DNA of 19,176 bases from assembly GCA_025459035.1 (NCBI GenBank), contig JALORJ010000013.1, forward strand, positions 1 to 19,176, written 5' to 3'. The DNA is from Burkholderiales bacterium. Lineage in GTDB: Bacteria > Pseudomonadota > Gammaproteobacteria > Burkholderiales > Ga0077523. A program made the position numbers and the translations under genes. Positions 1 to 6,604 of this stretch are shown here, one piece after another. The number at the start of each line of letters is the position of its first letter. Position 1 is the stretch's first letter. The notes under the pieces were generated by a model. It was not told where the DNA came from and ran no database searches. It was given only the letters and a program-made list of their open reading frames with translations.

Positions 1-948
1 GATCAACAACTACGACGCGCAGGCCGACGTGTCGTGGGAGCCGGACCTGTGGGGGCGGGTGCGGCGGCAGGTCGAGACCGGTCGCGCCAACGAGGCCGCC
101 GCGCGTGCGGACCTCGCGTCGATCCAGCTGGCCGCCGAGGCCGAGCTCGCGCAGAACTACGTGCTGCTGCGCGTGGCCGACGAGGAGCGACGGCTGCTCG
201 ACACGGCGGCCGACGGCTGGGCGCGCAACCTGAAGCTGATCGAGAACCGCTATGCCGCCGGCGTCGTCGCCCGGACCGACGTGGTGCAGGCGCGCACGCA
301 GCGCGACGCGACGCGCGCGCAGGCGATCGACCTGGCGGTGCAGCGCGCGCAACTGGAGCACGGCATCGCGCTGCTGCTGGGCGAAGCCCCGGCACGCTTC
401 GCGATCGCGCCCGCGCCGTTCGTGACCGCCGCACCGGCCCTGCCGCCAGGGCTGCCGTCGGCGCTGCTCGAACGCCGCCCCGACATCGCCGCCGCCGAGC
501 GCCGCGTGGCGGCGGCCAATGCACAGATCGGCGTCGCGCAGGCCGCGTTCTATCCCGACCTCACGCTCACCGGCGCGATCGGCTATCGCAACACCGCGTT
601 CGATCGCTGGGCGCAGGCGCCGAGCCGCTTCTGGTCGGTCGGGCCGGCGCTCGCGCTGACGCTGTTCGACGGCGGTGCGCGGCGTGCGATCCGGGCGCAG
701 GCCGAAGCCGCGCACGCCGCCGAGACCGAGCGTTATCGACGGGCGGTGCTCACCGCGCTGCGCGAGGTCGAGGATCAGCTCGCGGCGTCGCGCGTGCTGG
801 CCGAGGAGGCCGTCGTGCAGGCCGACGCGGTGGCGGGCGCGAACGAGGCCGCGCAGCTCGTGCGCAACCAGTACGCGGCCGGCGTCGCGAGCGCGCTCGA
901 ATCGATGCCGCCGCGCCGCTGCCGACCGACGCGACCGCGGCGCGCTGA
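1..948 (+). CDS. RND efflux outer membrane lipoprotein, NodT/OprM family (5' partial, damaged 3' end)
   Basis: The reading frame is open from the first bases of the window (codons start at base 2), so the N-terminus, with any lipobox, lies outside. The visible part reads YDAQADVSWEPDLWGRVRRQ, the signature of OprM/CusC/NodT outer-membrane channels, then helical repeats, LLERRPDIAAAERRVAAANA near bases 466-528, the barrel strand FYPDLTLTGAIGY, and the second repeat ending in RNQYAAGVASALE near base 900. Family members form the trimeric exit duct of a tripartite RND or ABC efflux pump. Proteins of this family normally continue about 40 residues past the NQY-AG motif. Here frame 2 turns into arginine/proline-rich nonsense after ALE. 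Frame 1, which has better codon use, stops at 948 without family similarity. I read this as a frameshift near base 900 or a truncated 3' end. The family call is secure; whether the gene works is uncertain. Confidence 0.85.
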   Translation, partial: DQQLRRAGRRVVGAGPVGAGAAAGRDRSRQRGRRACGPRVDPAGRRGRARAELRAAARGRRGATAARHGGRRLGAQPEADREPLCRRRRRPDRRGAGAHAARRDARAGDRPGGAARATGARHRAAAGRSPGTLRDRARAVRDRRTGPAARAAVGAARTPPRHRRRRAPRGGGQCTDRRRAGRVLSRPHAHRRDRLSQHRVRSLGAGAEPLLVGRAGARADAVRRRCAACDPGAGRSRARRRDRALSTGGAHRAARGRGSARGVARAGRGGRRAGRRGGGRERGRAARAQPVRGRRRERARIDAAAPLPTDATAAR

Positions 949-988
949 GGGTCGTGCCGATCCGCGCGCGTGCCACGCGTCGGCGATG

Positions 989-1605
989 TCACGGTCGCGA
1001 CGGCTCGCGCGCGACCGGTGCCGCTGCCGCGCGGCGCTGCATCTCGGCGGCGAGCGCCTGGAACTGCGCGACGATCTGGCGCTTCATCATCGCCGGACCG
1101 ATCAGCGGCGGCAGCCAGAAGTCGGGCTGCAGGTCGGCGCGGTAGTCGATGGCGGTCGCGCCGTCGCGCACGCCGAGCCGCGTCGACATGTCGAGGCGCT
1201 TCATGTTTCCGCGCAGCAGGTGCGACGTCACCAGGGTCTCGGGCGTCAGCACGACCGCGCGCTCGGCCTCCCAGGCCTGCGCGAACGGTCCGAAGCGCAT
1301 GACGCCCTTCTGCAGCAGGCGCACCGCGCCGTCGGGTGTGGTGCCGATGCGGCGGCTCTCGGTCAGGTCCGGCAGGAAGCGCGGCATCGCCTCGTAGTCG
1401 GTCAGCACGGCCCACGCGATCGCCGGCGGCACCGCGACCTGCAGCGTCGCACGCACGACCCACGTGTCGCCTTCGCGGTCGACGCGGGCATCGATCGGCA
1501 CAGCCACGACCGCGATGCCCGGAGCACCGCTCGCGTCGGTGGCGTGCGCGCACGGCGCGGTCCACGCGACCAGCGCCAGCAGAGCGCTCCCTACAATCGC
1601 GCCAT
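989..1605 (-). CDS. Secreted START/SRPBCC-domain (polyketide cyclase/dehydrase-like) protein, apparent start-proximal frameshift
   Basis: The coding frame ending at 989 gives a hydrophobic stretch ending in APCAHA (a signal peptide with a type I cleavage site), then a START/SRPBCC fold of about 165 residues: IDARVDREGDTWVVRATLQV, the helix VPPAIAWAVLTDYEAMPRFL typical of the cyclase/dehydrase (COG2867-like) group, and a C-terminal helix with MMKRQIVAQFQALAAEMQRR. Such proteins bind hydrophobic ligands in a helix-grip pocket; the ligand here is unknown and the protein is probably periplasmic. No ATG or GTG lies at a sensible place in this frame. An ATG at 1605 reads M-A-R-L and then a stop at 1593-1591. 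One extra base after the fourth codon would give MARLVGSALLALVAW, a perfect signal peptide. So there is either a one-base deletion, a sequencing error, or a rare start such as ATT at 1597. It converges on the efflux gene (40-base gap) and diverges from the CobD/CbiB gene. Confidence 0.75.
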
Positions 1606-1663
1606 GTCGTGCGGGCCGTCGCGCCGCGCGCGTCGCCCGATCCGCCGCCGTGACCCGCCTCGC

Positions 1664-2635
1664 ATGGGACTGCTTTCGCTCGTCTTCGCGCTCGTCGCCG
1701 AACACTTCCGCCCGCTCGACCCCGACGGTCCGCCGCGCACGTGGCTCGCGCGCTGGCTCGCGTGGGTCGAGCGCAACTTCGACGCTGGGCGCGGACGCCA
1801 CGGCGTCGCCGCGTGGTGCGTGGCGGTGCTGCCGTGGGTCGTCGCGGCCGAGGCGGGATACGCGCTGCTGCATTCGGTGTTCGGAGGCCTCGGGTTGCTC
1901 TGGAGCGCCGCGGTGCTGTGGGGGGTGCTGGGACTGCGGCAGTTCGGGCGCCGCTTCGGTGGGGTGCACGACGCGCTGCGCGCGGGACAGCTCGATGCGG
2001 CGCGGGCCGCGCTGGCGCGTTGGTCCGGCGCAGGCACCGACGAGTTCACCGCATCGGAAGTCGCGAAGGTCGCGATCGAGACCGGGCTCGAGGATGCCCA
2101 CCGGCATGTCTTCGGCGTGGTGCTGTGGTTCGTGCTGCTGCCAGCGGTCGCGAGCGTGCTGCTGCCCGGCGGTCTCGACGTGTTCTTCTCCGGCCCCGGG
2201 GGGGCGGTGCTCTACCGGCTGGCCGCCGCGGCGCATCAGCGCTGGGGCACACGCACCGACGCGACCGACGGCGGTTTCGGCGGGTTCGCGCGGGATGCGT
2301 TCCACGTGCTCGACTGGCTGCCGCTGCGCGCCACGGCGCTGGCGTTCGCGATCGTCGGCGACTTCGAGGACGCGCTGTACTGCTGGCGGGCGCAGGCGGC
2401 CGGCTGGATGCGCCCGGCGATCGGCATCGTGCTCGCGAGCGGCGCCGGGGCCATCGGCGTGCGGCTGGGCGAGATTCTGCACGAGCGCGGCGCCGTCATT
2501 TTCCGGCCCGAACTCGGTCTGGGCGACGAGGCCGACCTCGAGCACCTGAACAGCGCGGTCGGGCTGGTGTGGCGCGCGCTGGTGCTGTGGCTGCTGCTGA
2601 TCGCGCTGGTGACGGTCGCGAGCTGGGTCGGCTGA
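1664..2635 (+). CDS. CobD/CbiB-family integral membrane protein (AmpE-like)
   Basis: The 323-residue product starts at the ATG at 1664 with MGLLSLVFALVAEHFRPLD, the characteristic N-terminus of the beta-proteobacterial CobD/CbiB family. Membrane-spanning stretches are visible near residues 46-95, 150-170, 240-265 and at the C-terminus (WLLLIALVTVASW). The cytosolic core carries SEVAKVAIETGLEDAHRHVF and AVLYRLAAAAHQRWG, aligning with the SVAENT/AVNTLD region of true CobD but lacking its conserved Asn and Asp residues. True CobD/CbiB makes adenosylcobinamide phosphate. The divergent beta-type paralogues, related to AmpE, have no proven role, and no other cobalamin gene is nearby, so I do not assign cobalamin synthesis. 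The frame is open far upstream (back to base 29), but that part is antisense to the SRPBCC gene and out of family. It ends 30 bases before the convergent LysR gene. Confidence 0.85.
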   Translation: MGLLSLVFALVAEHFRPLDPDGPPRTWLARWLAWVERNFDAGRGRHGVAAWCVAVLPWVVAAEAGYALLHSVFGGLGLLWSAAVLWGVLGLRQFGRRFGGVHDALRAGQLDAARAALARWSGAGTDEFTASEVAKVAIETGLEDAHRHVFGVVLWFVLLPAVASVLLPGGLDVFFSGPGGAVLYRLAAAAHQRWGTRTDATDGGFGGFARDAFHVLDWLPLRATALAFAIVGDFEDALYCWRAQAAGWMRPAIGIVLASGAGAIGVRLGEILHERGAVIFRPELGLGDEADLEHLNSAVGLVWRALVLWLLLIALVTVASWVG

Positions 2636-2665
2636 GCCCGCCTGGCGAGGGGCCCCGCGCGTTCC

Positions 2666-3580
2666 TCAACCCGCCGTGGCCTGCAAGGCCGGTGCCGTGC
2701 GGAACGCGTGCTGCAGCGCCTCGAGGAACACCCGCACGCGCTCGGGCATGTGGTGTCCCGGCGGCATCAGTGCGTGTGCCGGGAGCGGCGCCGACTCGAA
2801 GTCGGCGAGCACGCGCCTGAGCCGGCCGGATTGCAGATCGTCGAAGTAGAGCCACAGCGGACCGACGGCGATGCCGCGCCCGGCGAGCACCGCTTCGCGG
2901 AGCACGCGGAGGTTGTTGGAGCGGATCGGACCGTGGACTTCGACCTGCGTGACGCCGTTCTGGCGACAGACGAACTGCCAGCGGTCGTCCGGTGACACGT
3001 GCGGGTTCACGAGGCACGCATGCTCGGCGATCCGGCTCGGGTGGTCCGGTTCGCCGTGGCGCGCGAGGTACTCGGGCGCTGCGAGGCACACCTGCAGGCT
3101 CGCACCCAGCGGGCGCGCCTTGAGCCGCACCGACGGGATCGGCCCGAAGCGCACGGCGATGTCGATGCCTTCCTCGACGAGATCGAGCGGGCGGTCCGAC
3201 AGCACGAGGTCGAAGGACAGCTCCGGGTAGCGGACACCGAGATCGACCAGCAACGGTGCGACCCAGACCTCGCCGAACGCGACGGGGGCGTTGATCCGGA
3301 GCATCCCCGACACCCGCTCGCCCTCGGCGCGCCAGCCGTCCTTGAACTCGCTCGCCAGTTCGAGCATCCGCTTGGCGCGCGGGTAGAGCGCCGCACCCGC
3401 TTCGGTCGGCACGAGGCCGCGCGCGCCGCGGTGCACCAGCAGTGTCCCGACATGCGCCTCGAGCTGCGCGATCTGGCGGCTCACGGTCGGCTGCGTGAGG
3501 TTCGACTCGCGCGCGACCTGCGTGAAGCTGGTGGTCTCGACCGCGCGCACGAACAGGGCGAGGTGATGCAGCAGATCCAT
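2666..3580 (-). CDS. LysR-family transcriptional regulator (CrgA-like)
   Basis: The 304-residue protein has a standard LysR layout. Residues 1-60 form the winged helix-turn-helix (MDLLHHLALFVRAVETTSFT, then LTQPTVSRQIAQLEAHVGT), followed by the linker helix and an effector-binding domain (about 90-295) with LRINAPVAFGEVWVAPLL, the DIAVRFG segment and AVLAGRGIAVGPLWL. These are hallmarks of the CrgA/DsdC-like branch common in Burkholderiales. The ATG at 3580 is preceded by a GGAGG ribosome binding site about 8 bases upstream. The gene is divergent from the small secreted protein at 3801 across 220 bases, so LysR logic points to that gene or to itself as target. The gap contains a T-N11-A element (TTGCATGCCATGA, 3711-3723) that could be a weak LysR box, although its dyad is poor. 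The effector is unknown. Confidence 0.93.
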   Translation of the reverse strand: MDLLHHLALFVRAVETTSFTQVARESNLTQPTVSRQIAQLEAHVGTLLVHRGARGLVPTEAGAALYPRAKRMLELASEFKDGWRAEGERVSGMLRINAPVAFGEVWVAPLLVDLGVRYPELSFDLVLSDRPLDLVEEGIDIAVRFGPIPSVRLKARPLGASLQVCLAAPEYLARHGEPDHPSRIAEHACLVNPHVSPDDRWQFVCRQNGVTQVEVHGPIRSNNLRVLREAVLAGRGIAVGPLWLYFDDLQSGRLRRVLADFESAPLPAHALMPPGHHMPERVRVFLEALQHAFRTAPALQATAG

Positions 3581-3800
3581 GCGAGGCGCCTCCGGGGTCG
3601 GGTCTGCGGGCGTGTCGATTCTGGCCGCTGGCCCGGTCGCCCCCCGGCGTGCCGGTGCATGGCTGGCATTCCCGGGGTGCGCCTACCGCGCCGCGGACCG
3701 CGTCGCTACGTTGCATGCCATGACGTGGCGCCGTGCTGGAGGAGCAGTGCAAGGCCGGACGCCACCGCCCTTCTTCGACGCTCTCTTCAGGACCTTCGCC

Positions 3801-4208
3801 ATGAACTTCCGCATCGCTCTTGCCGCCACTGCGGCGGCTCTTGCCTTCACGACCTCGGCCGGTGCTTCGACCTGGCAGCTGCTCGCCACGCCGTCCAGCG
3901 GCGACACGCTGACCTTCGTCGACGACGCGGCCGCACCCGCCGGCACGGCGCGGGCCGACCGCTGGGTGCTGCGCAGCTACGACGCCCCGCAGTCGTTCGG
4001 GGGGCACTACCCGCACCGCTCGGCCCGGCTGCACTACGAGATCGACTGCCGTGCCCAGACCGTCGCGCTGACCGACTGGACCTTCCACGAGGGCTCGCTC
4101 GGCGACGGCCGCGTGGTCTGGGCCGACACGATGGGCGACGCCGTGTTCGTGAAGCCCGTGGCACGCAGCGCCGAGGCGCGGCTGGTCGCGGCGACCTGCG
4201 CACGCTGA
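3801..4208 (+). CDS. Small secreted surface-adhesin E-like protein
   Basis: The 135-residue product begins MNFRIALAATAAALAFTTSA and has a clear Sec signal peptide, cleaved after about residue 23 (AGAS-TWQLL). The mature part, with TWQLLATPSSGDTLTFVDDA, DRWVLRSYDAPQ, a mid-protein LHYEIDCRAQTVAL and a C-terminal Cys, follows the pattern of the adhesin-E-like family of small beta/gamma-proteobacterial periplasmic or surface proteins. In that family an aromatic and DYAS-like start is followed by a VW/WVL strand and a DC motif. The two cysteines (in EIDC and ATCAR) could form a disulfide. I chose the ATG at 3801 because a CAGGAC ribosome binding site sits about 8 bases upstream and it gives a clean signal peptide. 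An in-frame ATG at 3720 would spoil it. A strong terminator follows at 4354. Biological role is unproven outside Haemophilus protein E. Confidence 0.7.
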   Translation: MNFRIALAATAAALAFTTSAGASTWQLLATPSSGDTLTFVDDAAAPAGTARADRWVLRSYDAPQSFGGHYPHRSARLHYEIDCRAQTVALTDWTFHEGSLGDGRVVWADTMGDAVFVKPVARSAEARLVAATCAR

Positions 4209-4309
4209 CGCACCGCGCAGCGGCGCGCCTCACCGGCCGCCGCGCACCGGATCGCGTCCCGCGGTCCGCGCGCGCGGCCCCGTTCCCCGCCGCGCCGACG
4301 ACCGCGGCG

Positions 4310-4353
4310 GGAACGTCACCTGTTCCTCCGCGTCGGAAAGTCTTCCGACGTTC
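4310..4353 (+). other. Tandem hairpins with an alternative pairing upstream of the terminator
   Basis: Directly before the terminator lie a small hairpin GGAAC (4310-4314)/GTTCC (4322-4326) and a perfect 8-bp hairpin CGTCGGAA (4331-4338)/TTCCGACG (4343-4350) with loop AGTC. GAACGTC (4311-4317) is also complementary to GACGTTC (4347-4353), so the first and second stems can be replaced by a competing 7-bp stem. This could be a regulated leader of the downstream oxidoreductase, or only a tandem 3' structure of the upstream gene. The pairings are seen in the sequence; function is inference. Confidence 0.4.
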
Positions 4354-4396
4354 ATGCCGGCCCGATGCGAGAGCATCGAGGCCGGCATTTTTCTTC
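4354..4396 (+). terminator. Strong intrinsic terminator
   Basis: A long hairpin with ATGCCGGC (4354-4361) pairing with GCCGGCAT (4381-4388) and an inner stem CGATGC (4363-4368)/GCATCG (4373-4378) closed by a GAGA loop. It is followed by TTTTCTT on the plus strand. It is the only textbook rho-independent terminator I see in the window. It would end transcripts of the secreted-protein gene 145 bases upstream, yet its T-tract is only about 25 bases before the ATG of the next gene. Confidence 0.85.
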
Positions 4397-4420
4397 CTGC
4401 TCCCGACACGGACCCCACGC

Positions 4421-5428
4421 ATGCAACGCTACGAACTCGCGGCCGTCACCGGCCTGGACAGCCTCACCCGCGTCGAACGCGATGTGCCCCGCCCCGGTCC
4501 CGGTCAGGTGCTCATCCGCACCACGGCCTGGTCGCTCAACTACCGCGACCTGCTGGTCGCGGGCGGTCGCTACGGCCCGCCACGCGCCGGCTGCGTGCCG
4601 CTGTCGGACGGCGTCGGCGTGATCGAGGAAGTCGGCGCCGGTGTCACGCGCGTGGCCGTCGGTGACCGCGTCGCCGGGATCTTCATGCAGGGCTGGATCG
4701 CCGGCGACATTCCGGGCGATGCCGGCAACACGGCGCTGGGCGGCGCCATCGACGGCATGCTGTCCGAGTACGTCGTGCTGTCGGCCGAGGGCGTGGTGAA
4801 GGTGCCGGCGCACCTGACCGACGCCGAGGCCGCGTCGCTGCCGTGCGCGGCGGTGACGGCGTGGAACGCGCTGGTGCGCGAGTCGGGCATCCGGGCGGGC
4901 GACACCGTCGTGCTGCTGGGCACCGGCGGCGTGTCGCTGATCGCGTTGCAGTTCGCGAAGCTGCACGGCGCCACGACGATCGTCACGTCGAGCAGCGACG
5001 CCAAGCTCGACATCGCGCGCCGTCTGGGCGCGGACCACACGGTGAACTACCGCGCGCAGCCCGACTGGGACCGCGCGGTGCTCGACATCACCAACGGGCG
5101 CGGTGCCGACATCGTGGTCGAGGTGGGCGGCCCCGGCACCTTCGACAAGTCGCTCGCCGCGCTGCGCCCCGGCGGACATCTGCCGCTGATCGGCGTGCTG
5201 ACCGGCGTCAACGGCGCGGTGTCGACCGCGGCGATCCTGCGCAAGCACATCCGCGTGCACGGCATCTATGTCGGCTCGCGCGAGATGTTCGACGAGATGA
5301 ACCGCGCGATCGCCGCGAGCGGTCTGCGTCCGCCGGTCGACCGCAACTTCGGCTTCGACGATGCCCGTGCCGCCTACGAGCACCTCGAGCGCGCGGCGCA
5401 TGCCGGCAAGGTGACGCTCACGCGCTGA
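4421..5428 (+). CDS. NAD(P)-dependent zinc-less medium-chain alcohol dehydrogenase / quinone oxidoreductase-like
   Basis: The 335-residue protein is a medium-chain dehydrogenase/reductase. The N-terminal GroES-like domain (1-130) has RPGPGQVLIRTTAWSLNYRD and LSDGVGVIEEVGAGVTR. The cofactor domain has DTVVLLGTGGVSLIALQFAK near residues 160-180 (a GxGGVS variant of the glycine-rich loop), then a TSSSDAKLDIARRLGADHTV segment. The catalytic Cys of zinc ADHs and the structural four-Cys loop are absent, so it is likely a zinc-independent enoyl/quinone reductase type of the kind labelled NAD(P)-dependent alcohol dehydrogenase in Proteobacteria. Substrate unknown. Start chosen at the ATG at 4421 because MQRYELAAVTGLDSLTRVER is the family N-terminus; only a weak ribosome binding site (GGA) precedes it. 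A terminator immediately upstream raises the question of how it is transcribed. It converges with a LysR gene 60 bases downstream. Confidence 0.92.
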   Translation: MQRYELAAVTGLDSLTRVERDVPRPGPGQVLIRTTAWSLNYRDLLVAGGRYGPPRAGCVPLSDGVGVIEEVGAGVTRVAVGDRVAGIFMQGWIAGDIPGDAGNTALGGAIDGMLSEYVVLSAEGVVKVPAHLTDAEAASLPCAAVTAWNALVRESGIRAGDTVVLLGTGGVSLIALQFAKLHGATTIVTSSSDAKLDIARRLGADHTVNYRAQPDWDRAVLDITNGRGADIVVEVGGPGTFDKSLAALRPGGHLPLIGVLTGVNGAVSTAAILRKHIRVHGIYVGSREMFDEMNRAIAASGLRPPVDRNFGFDDARAAYEHLERAAHAGKVTLTR

Positions 5429-5445
5429 CGGCGGACGCCCGGCGA

Positions 5446-5465
5446 CGCGCCCGCGTTCGGGCGTG
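5446..5465. other. Hairpin between convergent genes
   Basis: CGCCCG (5448-5453) pairs with CGGGCG (5458-5463) around a CGTT loop, extendable by two pairs. It lies in the 60-base gap between the converging oxidoreductase and LysR genes. There is no T-tract on either strand, so it may be a weak bidirectional stop or chance pairing in GC-rich DNA. Confidence 0.3.
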
Positions 5466-5488
5466 GCGCCGGATCGCGGCGGCGGTGC

Positions 5489-6403
5489 TCAGGTTTCCAG
5501 GTCCCAGTACGGCACGGGGCCGAAGGTCTCGGCGCAGGTGTCGAGGAAGGCCCGCAGCTTGGCCGGCAACGGCCGCCCCGGCAGGTACACCGCCTGCAAC
5601 TCGCTGTTGCGGAACGGCTGCCAGTCCGGCAGCACGCGCTGCAGCGCACCGGACTCGAGGTCGGCGCCGGCGACGAACGTCGGCAGCACCGCGAGCCCGG
5701 CACCGCCGAGCGTGGCGCCGCGGATCGCGAGGCTCGAGTTGGCGCGGAAGTTGGTGTGCACGTCGGCGCGCTGTTCGGCGTCGCCGCGGCGGAAGATCCA
5801 CGCGCCGGCCTGCTGCAGTTCGGGATAGACGAGGCAGTTGTGCTTCGCGATGTCGGCGACGCTCTGCGGAGCGCCGTGGCGCGACAGGTAGTCGGGCGAG
5901 GCGCACAGCACCCAGCGGATCGCGGCCAGGCGACGCGCGACGACGTTCTCGGACGGGCCTGACGCCACCACGATCGCGCAGTCGAGGCCGTCGTCGGCAA
6001 GGTCGACCGTGACGCGGTCGTTGAGCACCAGTTCGATGGCGACCTCGGGGTACTTGCGCAGGAAAGCGGCCGACAGCGGCGCCATGTGCAGCATGCCGAA
6101 CGCGGCCGGGGCGCTGACCTTCAGCCGACCGCGCGGCTCGGACTGCAGCTGCGACACCGCCAGATCGATCTGCTCGGCCTCGCGCGCGATGCGGGCGCAG
6201 TGCTCGTAGACCGTGGCGCCGACCTCGGTGATCGACAGCTTGCGCGTTGTGCGGTTGAGCAGCCGTGCGCCGAGGTTGCGTTCGAGCTTCGCGACCTGCT
6301 TGCTGACCATCGACGGCGACATGCCCAGCCGCCGTGCGGCCTCGGAGAAGCTCTGCGCCTCGACGACACGGGCGAAGACGGCGAGTCCGGCCAGGTTTTC
6401 CAT
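5489..6403 (-). CDS. LysR-family transcriptional regulator, divergent from the 2-oxoacid:ferredoxin oxidoreductase
   Basis: The 304-residue protein starts MENLAGLAVFARVVEAQSFS. Its winged helix-turn-helix (SEAARRLGMSPSMVSKQVAK) occupies the first 60 residues. The effector domain carries GRLKVSAPAAFGMLHMAPL and TLGGAGLAVLPTFVAGADL, again the CrgA-like subgroup. The ATG at 6403 was preferred over upstream in-frame starts because it matches the family N-terminus; those upstream starts would add about 36 residues read from the intergenic region. It is transcribed away from the large oxidoreductase at 6605, with a 201-base shared control region holding a perfect LysR-type dyad. By the usual LysR arrangement it most likely regulates that gene and itself. 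The effector could be an arylpyruvate or amino acid, which is inference from the neighbour. Confidence 0.93.
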   Translation of the reverse strand: MENLAGLAVFARVVEAQSFSEAARRLGMSPSMVSKQVAKLERNLGARLLNRTTRKLSITEVGATVYEHCARIAREAEQIDLAVSQLQSEPRGRLKVSAPAAFGMLHMAPLSAAFLRKYPEVAIELVLNDRVTVDLADDGLDCAIVVASGPSENVVARRLAAIRWVLCASPDYLSRHGAPQSVADIAKHNCLVYPELQQAGAWIFRRGDAEQRADVHTNFRANSSLAIRGATLGGAGLAVLPTFVAGADLESGALQRVLPDWQPFRNSELQAVYLPGRPLPAKLRAFLDTCAETFGPVPYWDLET

Positions 6404-6485
6404 CGGATTGCGAATGCCCCGGAAAGAATGTTGTGGCCCGGCAAGGCGCCCACCTGCGAGCGCGGCGACCATACCATCGAGGTTT

Positions 6486-6511
6486 GCGGACGATTGTTGC
6501 GTCCGCGGCAA
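6486..6511. promoter_or_regulatory. Candidate LysR binding region: T-N11-A box plus overlapping 7-bp dyad
   Basis: TTGC (6497-6500) and GCAA (6508-6511) form a TTGC-N7-GCAA dyad, which contains the classic T-N11-A LysR box (T6498 to A6510). Overlapping it, GCGGACG (6486-6492) and CGTCCGC (6500-6506) form a perfect 7-bp inverted repeat around 7 bases. The site sits about 95 bases from each of the divergent start codons, where LysR recognition sites usually are. No T-tract follows, so this is not a terminator. Confidence 0.6.
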
Positions 6512-6604
6512 AAGTGCGACGCCCCGGCAGGGTCATTCGCGTGGCGGGTCCGACCGGGCTCCGGCGCAGACGATCGGCCGCACGGGGCCAAGGAGGTTGC
6601 GCGC

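Noticed and set aside
29..2635. An 868-residue plus-strand open frame
   Set aside because: It joins the efflux protein, the antisense of the SRPBCC gene and the CobD/CbiB gene. The middle part is arginine-rich nonsense, so it is not one fused protein.
1664..2635. Assignment of the CobD/CbiB homologue to cobalamin synthesis
   Set aside because: Key CobD residues are replaced and no other cobalamin gene is in the window; it belongs to the divergent beta-type family of unproven role.
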